In this document: one piece after another, positions 15,760 through 24,687 of the stretch
Position numbering within the stretch: position 1 is the stretch's first letter
Layout of the letters: the number at the start of each line of letters is the position of its first letter
Assembly: GCA_015063785.1 (NCBI GenBank)
Contig: SVTM01000014.1
Location: 1 to 57,438, forward strand
Length of the DNA stretch: 57,438 bases
Source of the DNA: Oscillospiraceae bacterium
GTDB taxonomy: Bacteria > Bacillota > Clostridia > Oscillospirales > CAG-382
Direction of reading: 5' to 3'
Position numbers and translations under genes: made by a program
Notes under the pieces: model-generated
Database searches by the model: none
The model's input: the letters and a program-made list of their open reading frames with translations, nothing else
Told to the model about the DNA's origin: nothing

Positions 15760-17457
15760 ATGCTATTATCTAACGCAATTATAAACTACAATGACGGCAC
15801 AAATAAAAAGGTTGCAATCTCCTCAAGAACAGCAGAAGAAAGAATTGAAAAGTACCTTTTTGACGATGCTTCACTCGATTATGAAAAGATATCTTCAATC
15901 GATTTTCCTCTCAACCAATCGCCCATCAGCGCGGGTGACGATGGATTCTATCTTATTTCCGGGACATCATCGGTATGCCGAGAATCGTCTATCGGCTATT
16001 TCCGCGAAAGAGAAGATTTGGTTCACGAAAACAAGCTTCAGCATTTGCCAATTTTCGGACTCTGCCACGGTGATATCTGTTTTATTTCCATTACGACCGG
16101 AATGCAGTATGACAGCTACGCCGTAATCGAGGTTAAAGACGGAAATTACAATTTCTACCTGCGTTTTCTGCTCGATGGCGAAAAGCCTTATGAAGCCCTA
16201 ACTTTTGAACTTCATATGCTTGAAGGCAAAGACAAAACATACAGCGGAATGGGAAGAGAATACAGAAAATTCCAGCTTGCAAACGGTTTTCGCACTATCC
16301 GCGACAAGAATGACGAGGAACTAAATTTCTGTGCCGAATCTCTTCTTGTAAGAATCAGGCACGGCTGGAAGCCTGTTCCCTGCTCGGTATTTGAACAGAC
16401 TCCAGAAACTGAACCCCCTATGCATGTCGCCTGCACCTTCTCGCAGGTTATAGAAATCATGCGCTCATACAAAGCCGCAGGAATTGACAAAGCAGACTTT
16501 TCTCTAGTCGGCTGGAACATAAAAGGTCACGACGGCAGATGGCCACAGATACTTCCTGTTGAAGAAAGCCTTGGTGGCGAAGAAGGTCTGAAAAAACTTA
16601 TAGATGTAGCACACGAACTCGGATACAAAGTCACATGTCACACCAACAGCACCGATGCGTACAACATTGCAAACAATTTTGACAAAAATGACCTTGTTGT
16701 GGATCGCAACGGCGAATACAACTGGAGAGACGCCTACTGGGCAGGCGGAAAAGCATACCAGATATGTCCCGAATGCGCAATAAGACTTGCAAAAGAAACT
16801 TTACCCGCGGTTAAAGAACTCGGCTTTTCCGGTACTCACTACATTGACGTTATAACAAGCGTTATGCCGCACACGTGCTACAGCAAACTTCACCCTCTTA
16901 CAAGACGTCAATCTGCAGAAAAATGGAACGAACTTTTCGCATATGCAAAAGAACTTTTTGGAGGTATCAGTTGCGAAAACGCCTGCGACCACACTCTTAA
17001 AGACTGCAATTTCGTACTTTACGTTTCTTTCTTCAATGGAGAACTCCCCTCTTTCGTTGATGAATCTGTTCCTTTCTGGCAGATCGTTTACCACGGAATC
17101 GTCGTCAGCAATCCGCATGCCACCACTGTAAACGCTGCCGCCAGCGGAAAAGAAAAACTCCTCAAGGCAATTGAATACGGTGGCAGACCCGTTGTTTATT
17201 ACTACTCAAAGTTCGTAAATGACGGCAAAAACTGGATATCAGACAAAGACTTTATCGCTGACACACCGGAGGATATAAAGCGTACCACCGAGCTTGCCGC
17301 GCAGGAATACAAGATATTTGAGCCCCTCACTTATCTGCAATATGAGTTTATTGAGGAGCACGAAAAAATATCCGACGGAGTTTATTGTACAACATACTCT
17401 GACGGCACAAAGGTTACCGTAGATTACAACAATCTTACATTTGATGTTACAAAATAA
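15760..17457 (+). CDS. Uncharacterised TIM-barrel glycosidase-like protein
   Basis: A 565-residue protein without signal peptide, hence cytoplasmic. An N-terminal beta domain (1-190) is followed by what reads as a (beta/alpha)8 barrel: GWNIKGHDGRWPQILPVEES (251-270), YKVTCHTNSTDAY (289-301), FSGTHYIDVITSVMPHTCYS (356-375) and GGISCENACDH (401-411). By position Asp363 and Glu406 are candidate nucleophile and acid/base, as in retaining glycosidases of the GH-D/GH101-like kind and in DUF5696-type proteins. I cannot assign a known family with certainty, and substrate is unknown. AAGGAG precedes the ATG. A strong terminator follows at 17462. Confidence 0.6.
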   Translation: MLLSNAIINYNDGTNKKVAISSRTAEERIEKYLFDDASLDYEKISSIDFPLNQSPISAGDDGFYLISGTSSVCRESSIGYFREREDLVHENKLQHLPIFGLCHGDICFISITTGMQYDSYAVIEVKDGNYNFYLRFLLDGEKPYEALTFELHMLEGKDKTYSGMGREYRKFQLANGFRTIRDKNDEELNFCAESLLVRIRHGWKPVPCSVFEQTPETEPPMHVACTFSQVIEIMRSYKAAGIDKADFSLVGWNIKGHDGRWPQILPVEESLGGEEGLKKLIDVAHELGYKVTCHTNSTDAYNIANNFDKNDLVVDRNGEYNWRDAYWAGGKAYQICPECAIRLAKETLPAVKELGFSGTHYIDVITSVMPHTCYSKLHPLTRRQSAEKWNELFAYAKELFGGISCENACDHTLKDCNFVLYVSFFNGELPSFVDESVPFWQIVYHGIVVSNPHATTVNAAASGKEKLLKAIEYGGRPVVYYYSKFVNDGKNWISDKDFIADTPEDIKRTTELAAQEYKIFEPLTYLQYEFIEEHEKISDGVYCTTYSDGTKVTVDYNNLTFDVTK

Positions 17458-17461
17458 AATC

Positions 17462-17493
17462 AAGCCCCGAAAAGTTTAAACTTTTCGGGGCTT
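17462..17493. terminator. Bidirectional terminator, 32-base perfect palindrome
   Basis: AAGCCCCGAAAAG and its exact complement flank TTTAAA, giving a stem of at least 13 pairs. It separates two convergent genes. Confidence 0.88.
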
Positions 17494-17507
17494 TGCTTTA
17501 TATCGGA

Positions 17508-18770
17508 TTATTCAGCGTCAGGAGTATTTTGCTTTTCTTTCGTGTCGGCACGTTCGCTTGCGGGAAGGCCATTCATATATACGTCAAGGTAATACGCCTT
17601 TTTAAGACTCTTTTCCTCTTCATACTGGCTTCTGACAGTATCGACGATTGCAACGTCACCGCCTGCTTTTGTAAGCTCCGCTTTCAAATCTGCAAGAATA
17701 CCGTCAACTTCAGCATCACATTCAAGCTCGAGGCTTGATACAAAGCTGATATACTGCTTTGCAATCTCTTTTCTCGACGTGGGAACCCTTTGATCCTTGG
17801 GAAGACTGCTATACTGCGTCTTGATCTTTTTTTCAAGTGATGCAAGCTCTGAAACAAACCTGTTTTTTAAAATGTACAGCTTTGCAACGTGCTTATTTAC
17901 TATCTCGCCAACATTTACGGCAGGCACAGGTTGAGGTGCGATTTCAGTGGGTGTCTGTTGATTGTTTCCTTCCGTCACAGGCGGAACATCAGGCGTTGCA
18001 GGCTGCGTAGGTGTGACGGGCGTGGCATGTTCAGGGGCTGTCTGAGGCTGTTGCACTGCAGGCGGCGTTGTTATATTCACGTTTGCAGATTCACCTCCGT
18101 TGCCGCTGTGAACAGTTTGTGATTCATCAGGAGCAGGCTTTTGAGCATCAACAGCAGGCTCAATCGGAGGCTTTGTTTGTTCTTTCTGTTCTTTTTCGGC
18201 GTCAATCTGCGCCAGAGCATCTCCCTTAGATTCTATTATCAAAGCAATCTCATCTTCGGTGTATCTGCCACTTTCAATTGCTGCAATAACTTCGGAAGAA
18301 AGTTCGCTCATGATATCATCAACACCATCGGCATTTTCTATGTCTTCATCTATTTTTTCCGAGGCTGCAAGCTTTGCAGCGTCAATTTCTGCAATAGCTT
18401 CCCCTTTTGTATCAAGAATGATTGCAATCTCTTCGGCAGTATATTTGCCGCTTTCAATCGCTTCAAGTACTTCAGGTGAGACTCCAAGAGTTTCGCTCTT
18501 ATTTTGCTGATTAACTTCAATCTGCTCAACTATAGCATCGTTGCTGCTGGTGAAAACAATCCACGCTGCTTTCATGTTGTTTGCGGTTAGAAGTTTTGGG
18601 AGATTAGGTATAACAAAAGTTATGATAAACATAAATAGATCCGGGCTTATAATCCAGATGACGACCATTGCAATAACAAAAAGTGCAATGATTCCGAGAA
18701 GTATGCCGAGAATAATCTTTGCCCAAAGCGGGATTCTTCCTGTTTTCTTTTCTTTTTTCTCTTTAACCAA
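17508..18770 (-). CDS. Membrane-anchored protein of unknown function with a duplicated motif
   Basis: A 420-residue protein. A basic N-terminus (KEKKEKKTGR) leads into hydrophobic segments at about 14-42 and 43-60. Then come two copies of a 36-residue unit (98-133 and 158-193, exactly 60 residues apart): EAIESGKYTAEEIAIILDTK versus AAIESGRYTEDEIALIIESK. A Pro/Gln/Thr-rich linker (about 198-300) follows, then a helical, coiled-coil-like end (about 305-405). No family recognised. The start is a TTG with GGAGG 8 bases upstream. It follows the SLH-serpin gene by 14 bases, so it is probably cotranscribed. The layout of membrane anchor, flexible linker and helical end suggests a wall-spanning or surface role (inference). 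Confidence 0.8.
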   Translation of the reverse strand: MVKEKKEKKTGRIPLWAKIILGILLGIIALFVIAMVVIWIISPDLFMFIITFVIPNLPKLLTANNMKAAWIVFTSSNDAIVEQIEVNQQNKSETLGVSPEVLEAIESGKYTAEEIAIILDTKGEAIAEIDAAKLAASEKIDEDIENADGVDDIMSELSSEVIAAIESGRYTEDEIALIIESKGDALAQIDAEKEQKEQTKPPIEPAVDAQKPAPDESQTVHSGNGGESANVNITTPPAVQQPQTAPEHATPVTPTQPATPDVPPVTEGNNQQTPTEIAPQPVPAVNVGEIVNKHVAKLYILKNRFVSELASLEKKIKTQYSSLPKDQRVPTSRKEIAKQYISFVSSLELECDAEVDGILADLKAELTKAGGDVAIVDTVRSQYEEEKSLKKAYYLDVYMNGLPASERADTKEKQNTPDAE

Positions 18771-18784
18771 GGGTTTATCCTCCT

Positions 18785-20503
18785 TTATTCTTTTGCATAT
18801 GAATACTCTCCCACAAAGAGTATTTCATCATTAACCTTATCTTTTATCACAAAGGTGAAGGGGTTGTCGAATTTTAGCTGCATTGGCTCGGGTGGCATAG
18901 CAGAATTTGGCATGAACCCAATCTTTGTGACGGCTGCAGCCTCTGTTCCCTCTTCGTCAACAGAAATATATGTCTTGTGAATCACTTCGGAAATAAACAT
19001 TCCTTTTCTGTTAAACATATCGGTAAAATCTGCAGCATAAGGCGAAAAAGCGTGTGAAAGTCCAAAGTTTTTTAATGTTTCGCTGAGATCTGTGCTGAAC
19101 TCTATTTTAAATTTTGGCACAGACAATGCAATAAAACGCGATTCCGAAGAAGCCATGTCAAGCGCTCTTATCGGATCAAAATCGTAATCCGACATCATAA
19201 GATACATGCTGACCTCGACGTTATCAACTGTTTCTATCCCGATAATATCACCGTCATCAGATAATTTATCCTGTCTTGTAAGATAAGGAAGCTCGACTAT
19301 CTTTACTCCGTCCACATTCGAATATGACATCCATCCGTTCTGTTTCATAAAATCGATCTGAGAAACTGATCCGTCTTTAGATGTAAAATTGTCTTTTACT
19401 GTTCCGTGTTTGCTGAACTCGTTTTGCCATCTTGCCTTGAAATATACAGCGTTTATAAGCATCGCCCAGAAATCGGCTTCTCTATCGGAAATGATCGTGG
19501 GGATCTTGCCGTTTGTCTTGTCGTTTACCCAATCGTTAATAGCCCTTACTGCATTTCCGCTTGTTACAGTTTCTGAAGTTGATCGGTAATAATCCGCCAT
19601 CTTTTTCTCGTACTCCGGCAAAAATCGCGTATCGCCGGCCGTAGAAGTATTGATCCACGCAGAATTTGAAATATCAAGTCGAAGAAGATCCGACTGCGAA
19701 TAATCGCTAAGCATCTTCTTTACCTTTTCATTGTAAGTATCAAGGTCTTTTACATTAACAGCTTTCAGAATTTCGGATTGTGTTGCACCTTTTGCACCGT
19801 TTGCTGCCAAAAGCAGAGCCATTTTGATTGAAAGAGGAGAAAACATATAATTTTCACCGTCTGGCATTGACCTATTCAATCTGTCTGCAAAAGATACATC
19901 AACCACACTGATTCGGAAAAGATAGTCATACATTCTGATTATTGTTGTAACCGCCTGTTCAGCAGTATATTTTCCTTTAGGGTCAAACTTATTGTCGCCC
20001 ACGCCGTTCATCACTTTCAAATTACAGACAGTCTGTACAGATTCTTTTGCCCAATCCGATATATCCTTGGAATCTTCAAATACAAAATCCGTAACAAAAG
20101 CGTAGATATAAAGATAACTTGCTATACGACCAAGAATCGTTGCTGCCTCTTCGCGTGTAAGCGTATCGTTTGGCGCAAAAATTCGATCTGCTTTACCGTT
20201 GATAATACCGGAAGCGTACAGATCATTAACCTCTTTTTTGTTTGTGTCTTCAAATGGATTGTTTTCGCATACTGCAAGCTGTCTTTTAGGGATTTTTGTC
20301 AGCATATTATATACAATAACACAAAACTGCTCTCTTGTGATATCAGCTTTCCACACAAGATCAAGATCTCCAAGGATACCCAAAGACTGCGCTTTCTTTA
20401 TGTGTTCTGCAGACCAGTCACTATACTCATTCTTGTTCTCGGCAAAAACGGTGGATGACACGAGCATTAAAGCCGCAAGCAGAATAGAAATAATTCGCTT
20501 CAT
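18785..20503 (-). CDS. SLH-domain serpin (secreted protease inhibitor)
   Basis: A 572-residue exported protein. A signal peptide (MKRIISILLAALMLVSSTVFA) is followed by three SLH modules (about 25-70, 82-128, 142-195; DSKDISDWAKESVQ, KFDPKGKYTAEQAVTTI) for cell-wall anchoring, and then a full serpin domain (about 200-572). The hinge DEEGTEAAAVT (516-526) is intact, with Gly at P15, Thr at P14 and small residues P12-P9, which predicts an inhibitory serpin. Counting from P15 places P1-P1' at Asn533-Ser534 (FMPN/SAMPP). The C-terminal FDNPFTFVI strand is canonical. Bacterial serpins in gut and cellulolytic clostridia inhibit serine or cysteine proteases. The start at 20503 has GGAGG ahead of it. 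Confidence 0.93.
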   Translation of the reverse strand: MKRIISILLAALMLVSSTVFAENKNEYSDWSAEHIKKAQSLGILGDLDLVWKADITREQFCVIVYNMLTKIPKRQLAVCENNPFEDTNKKEVNDLYASGIINGKADRIFAPNDTLTREEAATILGRIASYLYIYAFVTDFVFEDSKDISDWAKESVQTVCNLKVMNGVGDNKFDPKGKYTAEQAVTTIIRMYDYLFRISVVDVSFADRLNRSMPDGENYMFSPLSIKMALLLAANGAKGATQSEILKAVNVKDLDTYNEKVKKMLSDYSQSDLLRLDISNSAWINTSTAGDTRFLPEYEKKMADYYRSTSETVTSGNAVRAINDWVNDKTNGKIPTIISDREADFWAMLINAVYFKARWQNEFSKHGTVKDNFTSKDGSVSQIDFMKQNGWMSYSNVDGVKIVELPYLTRQDKLSDDGDIIGIETVDNVEVSMYLMMSDYDFDPIRALDMASSESRFIALSVPKFKIEFSTDLSETLKNFGLSHAFSPYAADFTDMFNRKGMFISEVIHKTYISVDEEGTEAAAVTKIGFMPNSAMPPEPMQLKFDNPFTFVIKDKVNDEILFVGEYSYAKE

Positions 20504-20554
20504 AATTTTTCCTCCATTGTCGATGAAGTGCATCTACCTGTTAGACTCGTATAT

Positions 20555-22852
20555 TTAAAAAAAGTTCCCATTTAATTGGATGATGACGTTTTTATCACAC
20601 AATAAACGATCAGAAAACGACACTTTCACCTCTCCACTTGTTACAACAAAGAGTTCGATGATGTTTTCTTTTCTATTCCATTCTGTTTTTACCGCGCCGT
20701 TTGGAGTTTTGTATTCGGCGCAAGCGCGGTCAAGCGCCGAAACAAAATGCGGATCAATTTTTACAAGATCTGCATTGTTTTTGTCGGGATTAACAATGAT
20801 TCCCGCCACACTTTCTATATACCATCCGGAAACGTCAGCCATAAAGTGATGATTGTGCGACCCTGTTCTCTCGCCAGGGGCAACAAATCGTTCCCAAACG
20901 GTGGTCTCGCCACGGTAGATCATGTTGGCATACGACGGATACGAAGGTTTTGTTATCATTTCATATGCAAGATCAGAATATCCATGTTCAGACAGTACTC
21001 TGAAAATATACCTCATACCAAGGAAACCGCAGTCAAATGAATTGTCTTTTTCGAAAATGAAGCGAACAAGAGCTTTTATCGCGTTATCAATTTCATCCTC
21101 TTCAAAGATGCCAAAAGCAAGCGCCAGGACCTGAGAAGTCTGGCAAGGGCGATATGTAGGCTTGTGATACTTTTTGTTCTTACCTTCCGTTATAATTCCG
21201 TTATCGTTGTATTCTCGCCGGATGGCATCTCTTAAGCTCTTGCCTTCGTCTCGAGCAAACTGCGCCATTTCATACATTCCGACCACAGAAAGCATAACGT
21301 CAAGCATTCTGCTTTCTTCCAGAAGTATGGCACTGCAACAAAAACCGACAGGTGAAGCGTACGACGCAGCGGAGCAATCAACCGGAAGCCAATCACCATA
21401 TCCTTTATCAATTATACCACGTTCGTCCTTGTTCGTCAAATGGAATTTGAAGTTTTTAATCATCGCCTCGGCGTTTTCGATTATTATCTCCTTATTCCCC
21501 GAGTAAATGTAGGCATAATACGGTAAAAAGATGATGGCGCTGTCCCAAACGGGAAAGTCAAATCTGTCCTTTCCCGACGGCACGACAAGAGGTAGCCTGC
21601 CACAATCGTCCTGAGCAGCACGAAAACACGAAAGCCAGTCCTGAAACACTTTTTCAAGAGCAAGCTGCTGCATCATATGCTGTGCGGATATTGCAGCATC
21701 CCCCGTCCATCCGTTTTTTTCGCGATGGGGGCAATCGGTGATAATGTGCAATATGTTTGAAAGATCAGAGCGCAGACAAGCTGCAAAAATCTGATTTGAA
21801 ATCTTATCCGAACACTCAAAATTTGCTTTTTGTTGCACATCATTGTGAAGCACAAGCGCAGTAATAAGATCCTCTGTCACCTGTTCTGCAGTTACTCCGT
21901 ATATATAGCAATATCTGAAGCCGTGGTAAGTGAAAGGCGGAATAAATTCCTCTTCGCCAACGCCCGAGCATATGTAAATATCCTTTTGGCAACAACCGTC
22001 AGGATATACATCGACGTTTATGTAATCCGCAAAACCCTCGAACATGATCTCGCAAAACTGCATTTCTATCTTCTGTCCGCAAAAACCTTTGATTTTAAGA
22101 TGCGGTACACCCGAAATGTTTTCACCGAAATCAAAAATATATCCACCGCAGGTTGGGGTTTTTCCCATAATGGTTTTGCCGTTATATAACATGTTAACAA
22201 GCTCGTCGCGCATTCTGTAATCGCGGAGTTCGCCTTTTCGTAAACAAACGGGTTTAATAGTACGAACTGAACGAACGGGTTCGCAAATTCGTACTCTTTT
22301 TTCAGCGTGAGAATAACACCTTTCAGTAGGTGCATTCCAAGTGGAATCATCCAGCCCGCAAAGATTCCAGCCTTTGATTTCCCTTGTCATATCGCAATAA
22401 ACACCGCACCGAAGATCGTCAAAAAGGATATGCGAGTAGCTCCATTTCATATCGCGGGCATCAAATGAAAAGCTGTCGCATACAAAATCAAGCGCAAATG
22501 AAGGGGCAGAACTTCTGTCTTTGTCGTGTTGCCATATCTGTCCGCCGACAGGGTTTGCAAAACCGTTTCCAAGCATTACAGCAATTACGTTTTCACCATC
22601 TGCAAGTCGACCTGAAAGTTCATATTCATCATAAAAGATGATTTCATCGGGATTAGAAATATATGGTGCAAGGAAACCATCTGTGATCTTTTCTCCGTTG
22701 AGAAACAGATCGTAAAATCCGGTAGCTCCTATTGTCAACTTTGCAGTATCAGAAGAATTTGCCACAAAGCTTTTTCTGAATATAGGTGCAGCAACAGGGT
22801 CTGTGTAACTATTGTATTTCAAGCCTGCAGATACAAAATTATTGGAAAGCAT
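20555..22852 (-). CDS. GH78 alpha-L-rhamnosidase
   Basis: A 765-residue protein with the full GH78 layout. N-terminal beta-sandwich modules (APIFRKSFVA, GFYDLFLNGEKITDGFLAP, VIAVMLGNGFANPVGGQ) are followed by an (alpha/alpha)6 barrel with DCPHREKNGWTGDA (about 373-386), the conserved acidic cluster. Further on is TTVWERF…GSHNHHFMADVSGW, whose Glu and His line the rhamnose pocket in the family. There is no signal peptide, so it is cytoplasmic. AAAGGA precedes the ATG at 22852; the GTG at 22867 is not supported. It lies between a CPBP protease gene and the serpin gene in one operon. Confidence 0.93.
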   Translation of the reverse strand: MLSNNFVSAGLKYNSYTDPVAAPIFRKSFVANSSDTAKLTIGATGFYDLFLNGEKITDGFLAPYISNPDEIIFYDEYELSGRLADGENVIAVMLGNGFANPVGGQIWQHDKDRSSAPSFALDFVCDSFSFDARDMKWSYSHILFDDLRCGVYCDMTREIKGWNLCGLDDSTWNAPTERCYSHAEKRVRICEPVRSVRTIKPVCLRKGELRDYRMRDELVNMLYNGKTIMGKTPTCGGYIFDFGENISGVPHLKIKGFCGQKIEMQFCEIMFEGFADYINVDVYPDGCCQKDIYICSGVGEEEFIPPFTYHGFRYCYIYGVTAEQVTEDLITALVLHNDVQQKANFECSDKISNQIFAACLRSDLSNILHIITDCPHREKNGWTGDAAISAQHMMQQLALEKVFQDWLSCFRAAQDDCGRLPLVVPSGKDRFDFPVWDSAIIFLPYYAYIYSGNKEIIIENAEAMIKNFKFHLTNKDERGIIDKGYGDWLPVDCSAASYASPVGFCCSAILLEESRMLDVMLSVVGMYEMAQFARDEGKSLRDAIRREYNDNGIITEGKNKKYHKPTYRPCQTSQVLALAFGIFEEDEIDNAIKALVRFIFEKDNSFDCGFLGMRYIFRVLSEHGYSDLAYEMITKPSYPSYANMIYRGETTVWERFVAPGERTGSHNHHFMADVSGWYIESVAGIIVNPDKNNADLVKIDPHFVSALDRACAEYKTPNGAVKTEWNRKENIIELFVVTSGEVKVSFSDRLLCDKNVIIQLNGNFF

Positions 22853-22871
22853 ATTATTTCCTTTCACAAAA

Positions 22872-23555
22872 TCATATTTTTATGATCCCGAACAAAATAA
22901 ATCCAACAATGTTTATTGCAAAATTGGCAAACATGTGCACAAGCCACGAAGGGTAGATATTTCCGCTTTTATCATTGAGAAAATCGAATATAAGACCACC
23001 GACAAAAAGACCTGCCATAACAAGAAGGAAAAGTCCGGCCGAGAACCATCCGATCATCATAGCCGCGTGATATATCGCAAACGCCGCCGCGCTAAAAACG
23101 TACGCAAAACGAGAAGAAGCAATCCTTTTAAGCGTAAGAAAAGCAAATCCGCGGAAGAAAAATTCCTCAAGCAGAGAATTAACAAAGGATATGTAAAGAG
23201 AAACAAACACAAAATTTTCTTTTGTCACGCCAATATTCTCTGTGAGTTGTCCCGTGATTGCCGAAAAATCAAAAACTCCGCGCAACAAAAGATACCCACC
23301 GAGAATTACCGTAAAAACTCCGACGGCAAGAAGCGCAGATAACAACATCCCTTTCTTTTTGGGAATGAACAACGGTCTTATGCTGACATCTTTGTCAAAA
23401 GCAGAATAAATCGCAGGAAAGCCTAGGAACAAAACGAGCTTTATTGCCGATTTTACAAAATAGTCGGCTTTCAAAACACCGTCGACCAAGGCCATTATTA
23501 TGCAATACAGTATAACAAATATTGAAATAATGGTTATCTTTTTTCTCGATATCAT
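22872..23555 (-). CDS. CPBP-family intramembrane metalloprotease
   Basis: A 227-residue polytopic membrane protein (about seven segments) with the CPBP/CAAX-protease motifs: Glu130-Glu131-x3-Arg135 (EEFFFRG), His163 (AIYHA) and a final His207 (LVHMFANFAI). These residues coordinate metal in Rce1-type proteases. Bacterial members process peptides or confer bacteriocin immunity, and the substrate here is unknown. It is 16 bases downstream of the hydrolase gene and 19 upstream of GH78. Confidence 0.9.
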   Translation of the reverse strand: MISRKKITIISIFVILYCIIMALVDGVLKADYFVKSAIKLVLFLGFPAIYSAFDKDVSIRPLFIPKKKGMLLSALLAVGVFTVILGGYLLLRGVFDFSAITGQLTENIGVTKENFVFVSLYISFVNSLLEEFFFRGFAFLTLKRIASSRFAYVFSAAAFAIYHAAMMIGWFSAGLFLLVMAGLFVGGLIFDFLNDKSGNIYPSWLVHMFANFAINIVGFILFGIIKI

Positions 23556-23579
23556 AACGTACTCCTTTGTATTACTGTG

Positions 23580-24506
23580 TCAATCGTAGTTTCTTACCCA
23601 AACGAAAGCTTCTTCAATCGCGGGAGTTATTTTAATTTTTTCGCCGCAAAACATATCTTTTCCAACAGGACTTTTTACAACATCCCCAACAAATTGAGGT
23701 TCGTGACCACCATAAGGAAACGTCCTGAGTATAGCTGTACCTCCGTTATTTTTGATAACTTCAACAAACCTTCTTGTCACATCGTACGATACGGTATCAT
23801 CGTCGATGCAGTGCCAGAACTTCAGGGGCACGGGATAAGTTTCAGCTTTTTTATTACTTGCAGGATTAAAACCGAATAACTTTTTCTCGTCGTAGATATA
23901 TTCGCCCAATTCATCTATATCAAATCTGTACATCTTTCCCATAGCTACCTTGGGCAAACCGCCACTCCAAGGATGAAGAAAAATCTGGTTGTACGTATCA
24001 AGGACAGGACAAAAAGCCGAATGCGCAATTACAGGAATTTGTCCGCTCAAGACAAGATTGGCGCTGCTTATACCACCCATAGATGCGCCGTGTACAAACA
24101 CATCGGTTTTCAAATTAAACGTATCCATACAATAGTGATATGCCTTCACATAGCTTCTTATTGCGATTGGGCTGCCAATGTTATTTCGTATATCAATGCC
24201 GTTTTGCTGTGCATAGTCGGACGGCAAACCGTTGACATCCATAACCGCATAGCCGTTTGCAACAAGGTACTTTGTAAGCTCGCTGTGTTCAACCTGCGAA
24301 TCATCAGTTGTAACTGTGCCACCGGCACCGTGACAAAAAATCACGAGCCGTGTCGCTTTTCCCGAATCTGTATAACTGTCAGGCAACATGATAAATCCGT
24401 GATCTTCAAACATCATTTCTTTATCTTGAAGACTGTCAGTCATGAGACCATCATTCGGCAAAATGCAATTGACACATACCGAAAAGCGATGTACTTCAAA
24501 AGACAT
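23580..24506 (-). CDS. Alpha/beta hydrolase (esterase / PHB-depolymerase-like)
   Basis: A 308-residue protein with an alpha/beta hydrolase core. The oxyanion strand is VIFCHGAGGT (55-64). The nucleophile elbow is HGASMGG (Ser142 in GxSxG). A late GGHEPQF supplies the likely catalytic His, and an Asp lies in the FWHCIDDDTV strand. No signal peptide is visible. The pattern resembles feruloyl-esterase/depolymerase-type lipases, substrate unknown. The ATG at 24506 follows AGGAGGT. It is the first gene of a probable five-gene operon (hydrolase, CPBP, GH78, serpin, 420-residue membrane protein). Confidence 0.85.
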   Translation of the reverse strand: MSFEVHRFSVCVNCILPNDGLMTDSLQDKEMMFEDHGFIMLPDSYTDSGKATRLVIFCHGAGGTVTTDDSQVEHSELTKYLVANGYAVMDVNGLPSDYAQQNGIDIRNNIGSPIAIRSYVKAYHYCMDTFNLKTDVFVHGASMGGISSANLVLSGQIPVIAHSAFCPVLDTYNQIFLHPWSGGLPKVAMGKMYRFDIDELGEYIYDEKKLFGFNPASNKKAETYPVPLKFWHCIDDDTVSYDVTRRFVEVIKNNGGTAILRTFPYGGHEPQFVGDVVKSPVGKDMFCGEKIKITPAIEEAFVWVRNYD

Positions 24507-24550
24507 AAACTTACCTCCTGAATTAACGTTATTTTTTATCCACAAATGTC

Positions 24551-24579
24551 AATATACCATAAAGCCGAAAAAAAGTCAA
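24551..24579 (-). promoter_or_regulatory. Promoter of the hydrolase-to-serpin operon
   Basis: Minus strand: TTGACT (24574-24579), 17 bases, TATATT (24551-24556). Confidence 0.7.
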
Positions 24580-24615
24580 CAAAACAATGTTACAAAATAA
24601 TATATCAAATACCCC

Positions 24616-24644
24616 TTGATAATCTTTCAAAAATCTGTTATTAT
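24616..24644 (+). promoter_or_regulatory. Promoter of ftsK
   Basis: TTGATA (24616-24621), 17 bases, TATTAT (24639-24644), 44 bases before the TTG start. Confidence 0.65.
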
Positions 24645-24687
24645 AAAGATATGTGAAAAAAACAACTTCTATTTAAAGGTGGATATT

